Origin: Siphonodentalium dalli
Lineage: Eukaryota; Mollusca; Scaphopoda; Gadilida; Siphonodentaliidae
DNA length: 64,000 nt
Direction of reading: 5' to 3'
Assembly: GCA_032622095.1 (NCBI GenBank)
Contig: CP136061.1
Location: 221,559,148 to 221,623,147 of the forward strand
Both the position numbers and the translations under genes were made by a program. The notes below the pieces were generated by a model, which worked only from the letters and a program-made list of their open reading frames with translations, did not search any database and was not told where the DNA came from. Below are positions 11,502-22,758 of this stretch, piece by piece; position 1 is the stretch's first letter, and each line of letters opens with the position of its first letter.

Positions 11502-12529
11502 TGGCAAGCCGAACCGCTATTTAATATTAATTTTACTTAAGTAAAATTAAATTACACTATATTTTACTTAAGTGAAATAAAATGTCATTTTATTTCACTT
11601 AAGTGAAATAACGGTCATTTTTTATTTTACTTAAGTAAAAAAAATTTTTACTTAAGTAAAATTAACCATGTTTTAACTTAAGTAGAATTCTTTTTTACTT
11701 AAGTAAAATAAAAAATTACCTTTATTTTACTTAAGTAAAAAAGAATTCTACTTAAGTAAAATAATGCGTTAATTTTACTTAAGTAAAATAAATGACATCT
11801 ATCGATGACCAGTAGATGGCGTTTATTTCACTTAAATGGGTACTGTACGCCATTTTCATTAAATTTCCGGTGACAACAACGATCTAATATCGATAATATA
11901 TAGAAAAATAAGTAATTTGAGTCGAAGAAGTATTCTGTAAACGCTCAGGTTAATAGGCTATCTTAAAATTTTATAATTTAAAAGTTAATAATTTGATATA
12001 AATTGAATTTATGACTGGAGCCATAAAATGGCGTCAATTAAATTACGAATTTGCACGCAAATCAAATAAAGTAAATGAGGGATACTGGCTTGTTAAACCG
12101 ATCGCACACACGATCGCTTAAAATATTATGATGATACGGGGAGAACACTCAAGCCACTCACTGACTAGCGACGATACAATAACTTAAATGATTATATGGG
12201 ACTAGTATGCCTATAATATAACTTTTATTTGATTCATTTGGTTGAAAACTGTACAAAAATTACTCGACAACGACAATTTGTATTTTTGCATTCCGGTAAA
12301 TTTGTCATCCGTAACACTACTTCGTACTCAACAGACTTTCAAATAATGAAAAAAGTGTTACCTTATTCTCAGACTCGGAGACTATAGAAACCAACAACAA
12401 CATTTGGCGTACAGTACCCCTTAGTAAAATTAAACCATGTAGATGGCGCTTTATTTCACTTAAGTAAAATAAAATGACACTTTATTTTACTTAAGTAAAA
12501 TTAATACTAAATAGCGGTTTGGCTTGCCA
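11502..12529. mobile_element. MITE built from CTTAAG palindromes, with nested element
   Basis: The ends TGGCAAGCC and GGCTTGCCA are inverted and flanked by TA (11500-11501, 12530-12531). The inversion continues inward over about 45 bases (GC..AACCGCTATTTA.TATTAA). The interior has about twelve copies of TTTTACTTAAGTAAAA or the variant TTTCACTTAAGTGAAA, each its own palindrome. A second element (11835-12420) splits the last part. TA duplication suggests a mariner-type mobiliser. Confidence 0.8.
11835..12420. mobile_element. Nested DNA transposon with GGGTACTGTACGCCA ends
   Basis: GGGTACTGTACGCCA at 11838-11852 and its exact reverse complement at 12405-12419 bound the element. TTA lies on both sides (11832-11834 and 12421-12423), which would fit a PIF/Harbinger-type 3-bp duplication. 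There is no transposase. A truncated relative sits at about 5755-6132. Confidence 0.75.
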
Positions 12530-13305
12530 TACCGAGACCCACAGTCGTTAAGTCGCCGTCCACTTTATACTAATCGTTGTAGGGGGATCACATTTCTATT
12601 TTATGCATGGTAGCACCCCAACATCGTAGAGACTGAGAGGAACAAAGACAAAACAAATATTGATTGATTGTTTACCCTTCGCTCAAGTGATATTTTTATA
12701 CTTCTACATAATTGTGTTTGTTGATTTTTTAAATCTTTATGTTATATGTTTAACAAGTTATGGCTTTATAAATATATATATATACTTGCAAATTATCTGT
12801 GTTTCCTCTCATTCCATAATTATAAATAGCTACAATTTTAGTCTATTTTTCACGGAAACGTGGGTGAAATATAAAAAGACATCTCAGTTATACAGTATGC
12901 ATATATAACTTTACCATATCAAGAAATATTTAGTCGAAAACGCTCTTCATTTTTCGCCACGTTTGGCCCCATATAAAAGCATTATATTTGGGGTCCGTAA
13001 AAATAATAATCACGTATCATATAGCTCTATTATCATTTTTGTCAACTGGGATTATTGATATGAACGCACACATGCATTTTGTATCAACTGAAGGCATATA
13101 CTTGTGTCACATTTTATTTTTCGAATGCATACACGTTAAGATTGTTCCACGCCCCTGTTCTCTGATAAGCTTTTTATATTCAACGATTAATGCACAATCT
13201 AATATAAAACAAGCATGCATGATTTCGCATTAATTCCCATGTGGTTGTAAATAACACTGATAAAACTTTTGAGTCATGTGATGTTTAGTGTCCATTACAA
13301 GAAAG
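12530..13305. other. Non-coding flank of the duplicated methyltransferase end
   Basis: AT-rich sequence downstream (minus sense) of the duplicated last exon, matched by 36630-37429. Small reading frames here are not conserved as proteins between the copies. Confidence 0.6.
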
Positions 13306-13488
13306 TCATTTCTGAAAATGGAAAACTTCTGTAACAAACGGTAGAACGACGGTTGATTTTCCTTTGTTTTCCTCTGCATTCTCGATTATATTCCTCATTC
13401 GACCCCTCACTGATCTCTTCTCCTCATCATCAAGTTTAGCGATCACGCTGATTGTCGAGAAATGGTTGAGAATATCATCCACAGAACC
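13306..13488 (-). pseudogene. Methyltransferase last exon, duplicate copy 1
   Basis: The reading frame is open for 60 codons and stops at 13306-13308. It starts after the acceptor GATTTCAG, and its 183-base length equals the copy 2 exon (37430-37612). The product differs by a few residues (for instance KRSVRGRM for KISVQSRM). The exon is intact, but its upstream partner is split by a hAT element, so the copy as a whole is judged non-functional. Confidence 0.75.
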
Positions 13489-13873
13489 CTGAAATCAATT
13501 CCGAAAATTGAACAATATAATTATTCGGATCGTTAAAGGCGCGTATGAGCTTCGCGATTGATATTGTTGCTAAACAGTCAAATCCGTTAAAACTGCCATA
13601 AAGAGAAATAATATTAAAATATAGACATACTCTCTTTTTGCCAAACATAAAAATAGTATGTTATTGTCAAGTTCGTACGCTATGTAAATAAAAGCCAAAT
13701 TATGTTACAGTACATGGCGTAAAGAGTATGCGAAAAGCATGGCCATCCCCAGAATCTTGCGTTGCATGGTCCATCCCCAGAATATTGCGTTGCCTTGCAA
13801 TGGTCTGATAACAGTTAATGGCAGCCGTATTTATTCAATGGATGTATGTAACTCTGGTTACCATTGCACGTAC

Positions 13874-14035
13874 CTCCATTCTGTATCCCGGGAGGAATTT
13901 GTCCACTTTAATGTGGAATAGTTCCGAGTTATCCGTGACGCCCTTCCAGACTCGGTCGTATGCCGTGGGGATGCCTTCCGTGTAATATTCGTGAACTATC
14001 TCCTCCACATTCTTAACCCATTCCACCTCTCTGTC
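13874..14035 (-). pseudogene. Methyltransferase exon 5 duplicate, 3' piece, cut by hAT
   Basis: It encodes DREVEWVKNVEEI...DKFLPGY, nearly identical to copy 2 (39813-39994), and keeps a GT donor (GTACGT). At 14036 the coding sequence stops against the hAT terminus. The missing first codons (..VWNIK) resume at 15188-15207 on the far side of the insertion. This is the clearest sign that copy 1 is dead. Confidence 0.85.
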
Positions 14036-15179
14036 CAGAGACGTGGCGACAGGGGTTGGGGGGTTGGTCAAAATGTTCAACAGTTGGAAATTTCATACCT
14101 GCCAAACCATTATAGTTGGAAATTTCACACCAACAATAGGTTCAAAATGTTCTTGTAGTTTGATTTTCAAACAATTTATTGGGGGGAATTAATTGTTTTT
14201 GGACCAATATTTGCATATTTTCCTATTTTTGGTCAAAATTTTGGACTGAAATGGTCATCCGTTGGAAATTTTCCAACCTTAAGGGGGGGGGGGTGACAGG
14301 TTGGAAATTTCCAACACTTGGAATGCTTGTGTCCTGGTCCCTCCCACGTGGCCAGTCAAAAACTGCTAGTTAATTTAAGAAAACAATGTTGTCATACATT
14401 TGTTCAACGTTGTCATTGGAATTGTCATCAGTTGGAAATTTTCCAACCTAAGTGGGAGTGTCATGTTTGAAATTTCCAACTCTAGGAAGACTTGAGGCTA
14501 GTCTAGATGCTAGGATTTTGCGACTTTCTTGTTCAGATTTCAAAATTTTCCCACACCGGGCCGAACCATGGTCGGCCCGGTGTGTCATTGCCCCCCCCCC
14601 CCCGTGGCATATACAAAACTGCTAATTAGTTTAACATAACAATATAACAACATAACAAGTTGGGTCAAACTTGTGGACTGAAATGGTCAACAGTAAAGGA
14701 GAATTTTCCAACCTGAGGGGGAGTATTAAGTTTGAAATTTCCAACACTATATATATAGGAAAGTTTCAGTTGAGGCCAGTCTAGATGCTAGGATTTGCGA
14801 TTTTCTCGTATAGTTTTCAAAATTTTCTCACACCGGGCCGAACAACCATGGTGGGCCCGGTGTGTCCTGGTCTCTTGCCCGTAGCCGTGTGTATTATTTG
14901 TCTGGAGTTAGACCACTAGATGTTAGAATTTATGCAATTTTCAGGTTAAAATATCTGAATGTTTTAATACGATATATAGAACCATGCATGGTTTTATGAA
15001 TATATAGGATATTAGGCCTGAGCACCGAGGTGCAAGGGGGGGGGTGCAAATGGAATTATGCAAAACTTGTGTTTGGTCTGATTCTGATTCAAGGGGGGTG
15101 GTGCAGTTGGAATTTCCCAATGTGGACACCCCTCCCACCCCCCCCCCCCCCCAACGGAGACCCCCTAGCCACGTCCCTG
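14036..15179. mobile_element. Non-autonomous hAT element with 8-bp target duplication
   Basis: The ends CAGAGACGTGGC and GCCACGTCCCTG are near-perfect inverted repeats of hAT type. TCTCTGTC occurs on each side (14028-14035, 15180-15187). The matching site in copy 2 (39966-39973) has one TCTCTGTC with no element, a true empty site. The interior has repeated GTTGGAAATTTCCAAC palindromes and two CCATGG-centred hairpins (14552-14584, 14829-14864), plus C and G runs. No transposase frame is present. Confidence 0.93.
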
Positions 15180-15187
15180 TCTCTGTC

Positions 15188-15207
15188 TTTGATGTTCCAC
15201 ACAAACA
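15188..15207 (-). pseudogene. Methyltransferase exon 5 duplicate, 5' piece
   Basis: These are the first codons of exon 5 after the acceptor GTTGTAG, encoding (V)FVWNIK. They are cut off from the rest of the exon by the hAT insertion. Confidence 0.75.
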
Positions 15208-15248
15208 CTACAACAGTTACATGCAACAATTAAATGCATTGCACTCAC

Positions 15249-15390
15249 CTCCATCCTGTATATATTCCATGAATAATTTGTCATTTTAGTTTGGAATAGT
15301 TGCGAGTTATCCGTGATGCCATTCAGGGCTCGGTCATATGCCATGGGAATCTCATCCGTGAATGTAGTATTTGTGAACTATTTCCATCAC
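15249..15390 (-). pseudogene. Relic duplicate of exon 5 (copy 1)
   Basis: The minus strand reads VMEIVHEYY, then a stop and a frame change, then GI(P)MAYD.ALNGITDNSQLFQ.KM, parallel to exon 5 (VEEIVHEYYTEGIPTAYDRV...). It still ends at a good donor, GAG|GTGAGT. A matching relic lies at 40036-40177, so this exon duplication predates the segmental duplication. Confidence 0.75.
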
Positions 15391-15728
15391 TAAAAGTCTT
15401 GCTTAAGTGTCAACAGCACGTTTTGCCAAAAGTTCCCGATACATCAAAATGGATTTTGTTTTCAAAATTTTCTAGAATTTGATCCTTTTGACATTTTAGT
15501 ACAAGCGATTATTGTGACACAATATTTAAACTAGTTGGAAATTATAACCCCATTTACTATAATTGTATGGCATACACATGGGTAAAATTTCGCTGCTTTC
15601 CGGTCTTGAGAAGTTATGTAAGATAGATCTTTTCAAAAGTGCAGTTCATTTTTCCATGACATCATATCTGAAGTTTACGAGAGGAGACTTAAATTTTCTT
15701 GATTCAAGAAATTTCATACATGATTTAA

Positions 15729-16197
15729 AGGTACTCAACCCGATAAAACTCCTCTCAATTACTATTTCAATGGCTTCGGGGGTCAAAAATATTTGATTCG
15801 AGTCGAGGAAGTCACCCATCAAAGCTCAGATTTGTTAGATATCGATTTTAGAAATCTATTATTTTTCATTATCGGGAATTCTTTCTGGCCCAGTACGTAG
15901 TCAATTATTACCACTTGATTATAGAGTTATCCATCCTTGTCTGTTTGAATAGAATTTTGGCGTAAAATCTCGAGCATGTTACCAAATTGACGGCAGTTAT
16001 AAGTACTCATCTCGAGAACATAAGAATTTTCAAAAATCAATATCTAATAACTCTGAGCTTTGTTTGATGGGTTCCTCGACTCGAATCAAATATTTTTTAC
16101 CCCCAAAGCCAAAGAAATAGTAATATAGGACCCTCTGATCGGATTGTTGTTGTTGGAATCTGTTGAGATGGGGACCCTCTTTACGGGTTGAGTACCT
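15729..16197. mobile_element. TTAA MITE (family T), copy 1 insertion
   Basis: The ends AGGTACTCAACCCG and CGGGTTGAGTACCT are exact inverted repeats, flanked by TTAA at 15725-15728 and 16198-16201. The paralogous position in copy 2 (around 40509) has a single TTAA and no element. A TTAA duplication is the hallmark of piggyBac-mobilised elements. Length is 469 bp. Confidence 0.92.
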
Positions 16198-17074
16198 TTA
16201 ACAGCACCCGTAAATAATTCTCTAGTTTTGAGAATTTTCATGTCTTTAATAATTAGGCCATAGGTCCATAGCCATAGGTCCATAGCTAAATCCCCAGCTG
16301 ACCATGTATCTCTAACAAGAAAACCATAATCAGAAATGGTAACGCACTCAAGATCATATATTATATACCCATGATCGTAATTATAGAATATAAAATATAT
16401 TGGTTTCGTGAATGACCAACTCAGAATTCCGTTAAAATAGCAATAACAACCAGCACCCAATTAACGAACCGGCGGCCGACCCGGCCGTCTCCGAACACAA
16501 CCATCAGTGGGCCGCAGAACGAAAAATATCTATAAAAGTTGAAATATAAGACTTACAAATTATCTTTTTCATTTCTTTTATTTGTAATTGACATAGCTTG
16601 TCACAAACCAATAATCATCAATATTGAAATAATAATGTATAAAAGGACAACTATCGAAATTGAAATTCCCAACTACACCTTTTACCGGACTCAGCCTCCT
16701 GGTCGCGCAGTTCGACTTTTAAACCGGAAAAAAACATTATCTATAAATAAAACGCCCAGCGAATCATAGCTATCTGGAATTTGGACAACAGTATACACAC
16801 GGCGCGCGCGTAATAATATGGCCTGTTTCCTGCTGATTTCTCATGAAGTTAAACAAATAACTCAATACTGTGAGACGAAGGAAGCTTCATTTCATAGAAC
16901 AAAGACATTAAGCTATTTGGTGATTGGATCGTGGTGTGAAAATAATAATCATTTTAGCATTCTTGGTACTTAAAGGGACAAAAAAAGAAAACAATATTTT
17001 CAACCTCTGTATTAACATCCATTATTTTGTCTTCTCTTAACGATTGTTTATATTCTATATACAATGAAGATGGT
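16198..17074. other. Duplicated non-coding sequence
   Basis: It matches copy 2 at about 40512-40663 and 41141-41290. A 120-base dispersed repeat in reverse orientation (16316-16440) corresponds to 42120-42230. No gene is seen. Confidence 0.6.
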
Positions 17075-17079
17075 GATAT

Positions 17080-18139
17080 CACTGGGGCTCAACGATTCCT
17101 CGGGAATCGGATCTAACAGGTTCAAAATCGGATCTAACAGGACTTCGATTCCGTCTCAAACAAGATTTTAATGCCAAAATGGCGGCTTTTGTATGACTAT
17201 TTACAACAAATCTCTGAAAATGGTAAATAGGAGCACTATATTGCCTATTGGCCTGGCATATAGTTAGTGAAATTCGATTTTAGTAACCCAAATAACCTGT
17301 ATATGACGTCTGGCAAAGATCTATGTCATTTATGCGCCTTAATTACGCTCAGATCAGTCAAAATCGATGGGGAAAAACGTAGCACCGAGGTTCAAGTCAT
17401 ATTGTTAAATGGGTAATATGTGTATGGTAATAAAGTCCTATGCATCAACGTGTTATTACTGTTCGAGTGCATATTGAAACAAAAATGAATTCAATTAGTC
17501 GTGAGTTTTTGTTTTAAACACTAATTTTAAAAGTATAACATCGGCTCCGACCCTAATTTGATATATTCCGACCCCAATCTGTAGAAATAGATCGGCTCCG
17601 ACTCTAACACACATTAGTCAATTCTTTTTCTGGAAATTGTTGAAATGTATCATTGGCCATGAGTGTCAGATTCTTGTCGTTTTCATTTAAAATAATCCAT
17701 TTTCTGGTCGCTAGAATACCTGACACTATAAATTGTGTTTTTGATCACATTTATCTTTAAGATAGTGTGTTTATAACTTGGAAGATCTGACATTTTTGTG
17801 GCTGGCCTATTAACCACATAATCTAAGGATATATAATGATATCATTGTACATATGCGTGCCATTCATGCTATCATAGGTGGTGATTAACGAAGACCTGCC
17901 TATCTTCTGTTGGGTAGTAGACATGCCCAAATAAGTGTGCATTTACCTAATAATATAGTCAGTTTAAAATGTAAAATAAACCACACGAAAACGTCCGAAG
18001 TAATTTTAACCGGGGTATATATGCTGCACCACAAATTTAATTTTGGTAAAAACTTATACTATTAATATTATTCCGTGGTATTTGTGATAAATGTACATCT
18101 TATTAACTTCATAAATAATCCGATTCTTTGTTTTGTCTC
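17080..18139. other. Left subterminal region of the 19-kb element
   Basis: Two GGATCTAACAGG motifs lie at about 17110 and 17132, and GGCTCCGACCC / GGCTCCGACTC motifs lie at 17540-17610. The same motifs appear inverted at 33430-33740 and 35970-36020. No open reading frame with protein character was found. Confidence 0.6.
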
Positions 18140-19918
18140 CCACAGAAATACCGATGTTATCACTGCCACGGAAATTTTGACATTGCACAAAACTTTACGG
18201 ACGCTTCAGAATCTCCTGATACACACGCTGATTCGGATGGTTCTTCGTGACGCTTTAAATGGAGTGTGTATAGTTAGACTTATATTTTGTGGAATAGGTA
18301 CAAATTCCATACTGGTGCATTTCACTGTTTGGTAACTGGGGTATAGCCAGCAATCGGGACCGGGTTTGAAGAAATGTCAGTCTCAATTTCTTCACGTTCA
18401 GCCGCATCAGAAATGACACGGACAAGTCCAACAAAAGCAAGGAATCCTCGAAAGTTATTAGAAATCTTAATTCTCGCGAAATTACAATAAGTCAGGGTAC
18501 ATTGTCTCCCACATTTTACGCAATCTATATAGATGATTTACTGAAGGAGCTTGAGCTGTAAAATTTTGGATTTTTGTTGCATGGAATAAACTGCAGTTCT
18601 CCAACTCAGGCAGATGATATGACACTATTTTCACTATCGTCAATTGGCCTACATAAACTCTGTAACATATGCAGCAATTACAGCAGAAAGTGGCGTTTTC
18701 TGTACAATCAACAAAAATGCAAAGTGATCGTATTTAACGAAAACCCAAGACGCATCCATTCTACACGGACATGGCTGATGAACGAACGCCCAATATCTGA
18801 AACGGACACGATAACACATCTAGGAATTCCTTTAAATAAAACTAATTTCCAAAATGCTCTCACAGAAAGCATTTGCTCAAAATTACGTTCTACTTACTTG
18901 ATGCTCAGTAATGCTGGCCTATATGCCGGTGGTATAACACCCCAAAGCTCAATGATAATCTACAAATCTGTTGTATTGCCATGCGGACTCTATATATGGG
19001 TCGGAATTTCTTTGTGATGCTTCTGCGACAAACACGATTAAGCTCGAACGCATTCACCGCGTTTGTCTTAAACGTATACAGGGTCTACCTGTGGGCTGTA
19101 GGACTGATATAGTACGTAGTTTGCTCGGTACCTACCCACTAGAATCCATAATAGATGCGCGGAAACTCTCATTGTTTGGAACTCTGTGTCGCTTAACACC
19201 CGGTAAAGCATGCAAGAACATTTTTGAAACAAGATTACATCACTATTTCGATTCAAAATCCAAGAAAATCGCGTTCATTGGCGATGCTATAGCCATCGTA
19301 GATAAATATAACCTTACGGATATTGTTAATGAATATATGCGCTCTGGATCCTTCCCATCAAAAGAGTTATGGAAATCTCGTGTAAAATCTAATATGCAAA
19401 TTGTCATCGAGACAGAATGGAACCTGAGAGTGATGTCGGACTTATCTTTCAATCGCTTCCTGAAAGTTCACCATATTCTCAGCATGTCTAAACTCTGGCG
19501 TTTGTGTCGAAAATTCCCACAAAACAAGTGGTCTTACATGACCACAGCACTAGTAATCAATGCAACAACCTCATTTGAAGAGGGACAATGTCCAATTTGT
19601 GAACGTACTTATATTGATAGGGTCAAACACATTCTCATTGATTGTATGACATTATCTTCCATACGTAATAACATGTTCTTTGGCTTAATCGACAAATACG
19701 GTATACCTTGCTTCATTGCCGTAGACGAACTAACTGACGATAATATGATATCCCTTCATCTTACGGATGTTACTGGCCACGTACAGAATGTTGTTGATGA
19801 TAGCGATTGCTTACTTAACTACATAGTCAGCGATACGGCACAACTGTGGTTATCATTCAACGCCCTTTCAGATGCGAGCGGAATGAGAACTATTCAACAT
19901 GACGACACCCCGAACTAA
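18140..19918 (+). pseudogene. LINE reverse transcriptase remnant 1
   Basis: The frame at 18487-18558 gives QGTLSPTFYAIYIDDLL, a reverse-transcriptase palm motif of non-LTR elements. The next frame (18574-19017) has QADDM in place of the catalytic YADD and continues through the thumb. A frameshift in a TA run near 18995 leads to 18971-19918, with LERIHRVCLKRIQGLP and a CPIC...H.L.DC finger typical of Jockey/I/L2-like LINEs. It lacks endonuclease and ORF1 and is frameshifted, so it is a 5'-truncated dead copy. A relative lies at 31719-33138. Confidence 0.85.
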
Positions 19919-20108
19919 TAGCAAGAGGCATTGAAACCACCGGGAAAAATTATATCAAGTGGGTGCAAACTCGCAGTCGACATTTCTTATGAAATATATG
20001 CATCAATGTACATGTATGAGACGTCTCATATTGCAGCTACTGAGCACTTTCGTTGTCACTGTGTGGGCGTCAAATACCTATAAAATGTCATATTTGGGGT
20101 ATTAACAC

Positions 20109-20556
20109 CCCTATATTTACCCCATCATGCCGTTGATCATCATCAACACTGTCACCATCATCATAATCACCACCACCGTCATCATTAGCATCACCACCAC
20201 CATCATAATCATCTTCATCGTTGTTATTATCATCATCACCATCACCACCACCAACCCACCATAAAAATCTTCATAATTGTCACCAGCACAGTCATCATGA
20301 TCGTTATCATGATCGTCATCATCATCTTCAACATCACCATCATCAGCATAATCATCATCGTCATCATCACCGAACCGCATGATCATCGTCATTTCAACAT
20401 CATCGTCGTCGTCATCATCATATTCTTCATTAACATCATCATCATCGTCATGATCTTCGTCATCAACATCATCATCGTCATCGTAATCGTCATCACCATC
20501 AACATCATCATCTTCACCATCATCATCACCATTATCATAATCATTTCATCATCAGT
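20109..20556 (+). repeat. Imperfect ATC/CATCAT microsatellite
   Basis: A long tract of ATC-type triplets with GTC and ACC variants. The poly-Ile and poly-Asp frames it creates on both strands are not genes. Confidence 0.95.
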
Positions 20557-20641
20557 GTATATCCACAATTGTACATAATTATAGTTACTTCTTTATTCGC
20601 ATTGTGTTTTGTCAACTTGAGATAATATGTGTTATCTTCTA

Positions 20642-21543
20642 TCTCATATATATTTTGAAGACCTCTGTCTGTATGTATGTTTGTTTGTTTGTTTGTTTGT
20701 TTGTCTGTCTGTCATTAATACAAATCTACGATTCTCGACCGATCGGGACGAAACTTGGTACGTGTGTGTAGTTTGACCAGGCGGTGAACGTTGTCGTATT
20801 GGCGAGCCCGTGCGGCGCCCGCTTCGCGCATGCGCAGACGAGATCTCGGGAACGGGTGGAGCTATCGACTTGAAATTTGCTATGTGAATGTATCTTGCCC
20901 CGGATACGAATTTTATCGGGTCGCCGAGCCCGTGCGACGCCAGCTTCGCGCATGCGCAGACGAGATCTCGGAAACGGGTGGAGCTATCGACTTGAAATTT
21001 GCTATGTGAATGTATCTTGCCCCGGATACGAATGTTATCGGGTCGCCGAGCCCGTGCGACGCCAGCTTCGCGCATGCGCAGACGAGATCTCGGAAACGGG
21101 TGGAGCTATCGACTTGAAATTTGCTATGTGAATGTATCTTGCCCCGGATACGAATTTTATCGGGTCGCCGAGCCCGTGCGACGCCAGCTTCGCGCATGCA
21201 CAGACGAGATCTCGGAAACGGGTGGAGCTATCGACTTGAAATTTGCTATGTGAATGTATCTTGCCCCGGATACGAATGTTATCGGGTCGCCGAGCCCGTG
21301 CGACGCCAGCTTCGCGCATGCGCAGACGAGATCTCGGAAACGGGTGGAGCTATCGACTTGAAATTTGGTATGTGAATCTATCTTGCCCCGGATACGAATT
21401 TTATCGGGTCGCCGACCCCGTGCGACACCAGCTTCGCGCATGCGCAGACTAGATCTCGGAAACGGGTGGAGCTATCGACTTGAAATTTGGTTTTTGAATA
21501 GCCCGGACAACGTCGCCCGGACAACGTCGGGCTCATCGGCTAG
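20642..21543 (+). mobile_element. Helitron-like unit 1 (subfamily A, six 122-bp repeats)
   Basis: It starts TCTCATATATATTTTGAAG and ends with the hairpin GCCCGGACAACGTCGGGC, CATCGG, CTAG. GCGCATGCGCAG recurs at exactly 122-base steps (20827, 20949, 21071, 21193, 21315, 21437). The 84-residue frames on both strands are products of this repeat. Confidence 0.87.
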
Positions 21544-22152
21544 TCTATTATATATTTTGAAAGATCTGTGTGTGTGTGTATCTGTCTGTGTGTGTGTGTA
21601 ATCGATGAACTCAAAAACGACCGACCCGATTTCGATGAAACTTGGTACGTGGGGGTATTTTCGGCCGGGGATGAACATAGGCATATTGATTTGTCCGTGC
21701 GACGTCACCTTGACCTTGAAATCGGGTAATTTCAAGGTCAAACGCCCGAATATCACGGGATTTCGATGAAACTTGGTATATGGGGGTACTTTCTTATTGC
21801 GAGTCTCATAAGCATATTCATTTGCCCGTGCGACGTGACCTTGACCTTGAAATCGGGTAACTTCAAGGTCAAATCGCCAATTTTGATGGGATTTCGACGA
21901 AATTTGATGCGTGGGGTTACTTTTGTCCACTGGGTGTTTTGGACGGGTCAAATCGTGACCCCGACCTGACCTTCAAAATTATCAATTCAAGGTCAAATCG
22001 GGTAAAACCGGATGGATTTCGACGGGTACTTTTGTCGGTTACTTTTGTTCGGGCAGTGTTTTGGACGGGTCAAATCGTGACCCCACTTGACCTTGGCCTT
22101 CAAAATAGACAATACAAGGTCAAAGCCCGGACGAAGTCGGGTCACCTTCTAG
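21544..22152 (+). mobile_element. Helitron-like unit 2 (subfamily B)
   Basis: It begins TCTATTATATATTTTGAAAG with a TG microsatellite. The body is paired TGACCTTGACCTTGAAATCGG / AAGGTCAAA modules. It ends GCCCGGACGAAGTCGGGTCACCTTCTAG. Confidence 0.85.
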
Positions 22153-22758
22153 TCTATTATATATTTTGAAAGATCTTTGTGTGTGTGTGTGTGTATCTGT
22201 CTGTGTGTGTGTAATCGATGGACTCGAAAATGGCCCAGCCGATTTCGATGAAACTTGGTATGTGGGGAAATTTTCGGCCGGGGACGAACATAGGCATATT
22301 AATTTGTCCGTGCGACGTGACCTTGACCTTGAAATCGGGTCATTTCAAGGTCAAACGCCCGAATATCACGGGATTTCGACGAAACTTGGTATGTGGGGGT
22401 ACTTTCGTATGGCGAGTCTCATAAGCATATTCATTTGCCCGTGCGACGTGACCTTGACCTTGAAATCGGGTAACTTCAAAGTCAAATCGACAATTTTGAT
22501 GGGATTTCGACGAAATTTGATACGTGGGGTTACCTTTGTCCACTGATTGTTTTGGACGGGTACAATCGTGACCCCGACAAGACCTTGACCTTCAAAATTA
22601 TCAATTCAAGGTCAAATCGGGTAAAACCGGATGGATTTCGACGGGCACGTTTGTCGGGTACTTTTGTCCGGGCAGTCAAATCGTGACCCCACTTGATCTT
22701 GACCTTCAAAATGGCCAATTCAAGGTCAAAGCCCGGACGAAGTCGGGTCACCGTCTAG
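22153..22758 (+). mobile_element. Helitron-like unit 3 (subfamily B)
   Basis: Close relative of unit 2 with the same modules, ending GTCGGGTCACCGTCTAG. The sequence at 1-280 is a third member. Confidence 0.85.

Larger units (their letters stand above)
12595..17079. repeat. Segmental duplication, copy 1
   Basis: The sequence from TCTATTTTATGCATG.TAGCAC onward is collinear with 36630-41300, including methyltransferase exons 5 and 6 and the relic exon. Copy 1 resumes after the 19-kb insertion at 36054 (GTGAAATTCAAGATATTTCTCCGG), matching about 41300-41360 of copy 2. Differences between the copies are a hAT insertion (14036-15179), a TTAA MITE at different sites, the 19-kb element in copy 1, and a 1.8-kb insertion in copy 2. 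Confidence 0.88.

Noticed and set aside
15030-15289. Small Pro-rich frames near 15.1 kb
   Set aside because: They lie across the C-run end of the hAT element and are not coding.
13306-15390. A second working methyltransferase gene
   Set aside because: Exon 5 is split by a hAT element, the upstream exons are absent on this side, and the next exon equivalent is a frameshifted relic.
18075-18335. An 86-residue frame before the LINE remnant
   Set aside because: It has no recognisable motif and is out of frame with the reverse-transcriptase signature that follows; it is probably decayed LINE sequence.
20117-20578. Poly-Ile and poly-Asp frames
   Set aside because: Same cause: an imperfect ATC/GTC triplet tract.
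20827-21480. CRISPR-like direct repeats
   Set aside because: The repeat fills the whole 122-bp period with no unique spacers, there are no cas genes, and the genome is eukaryotic.
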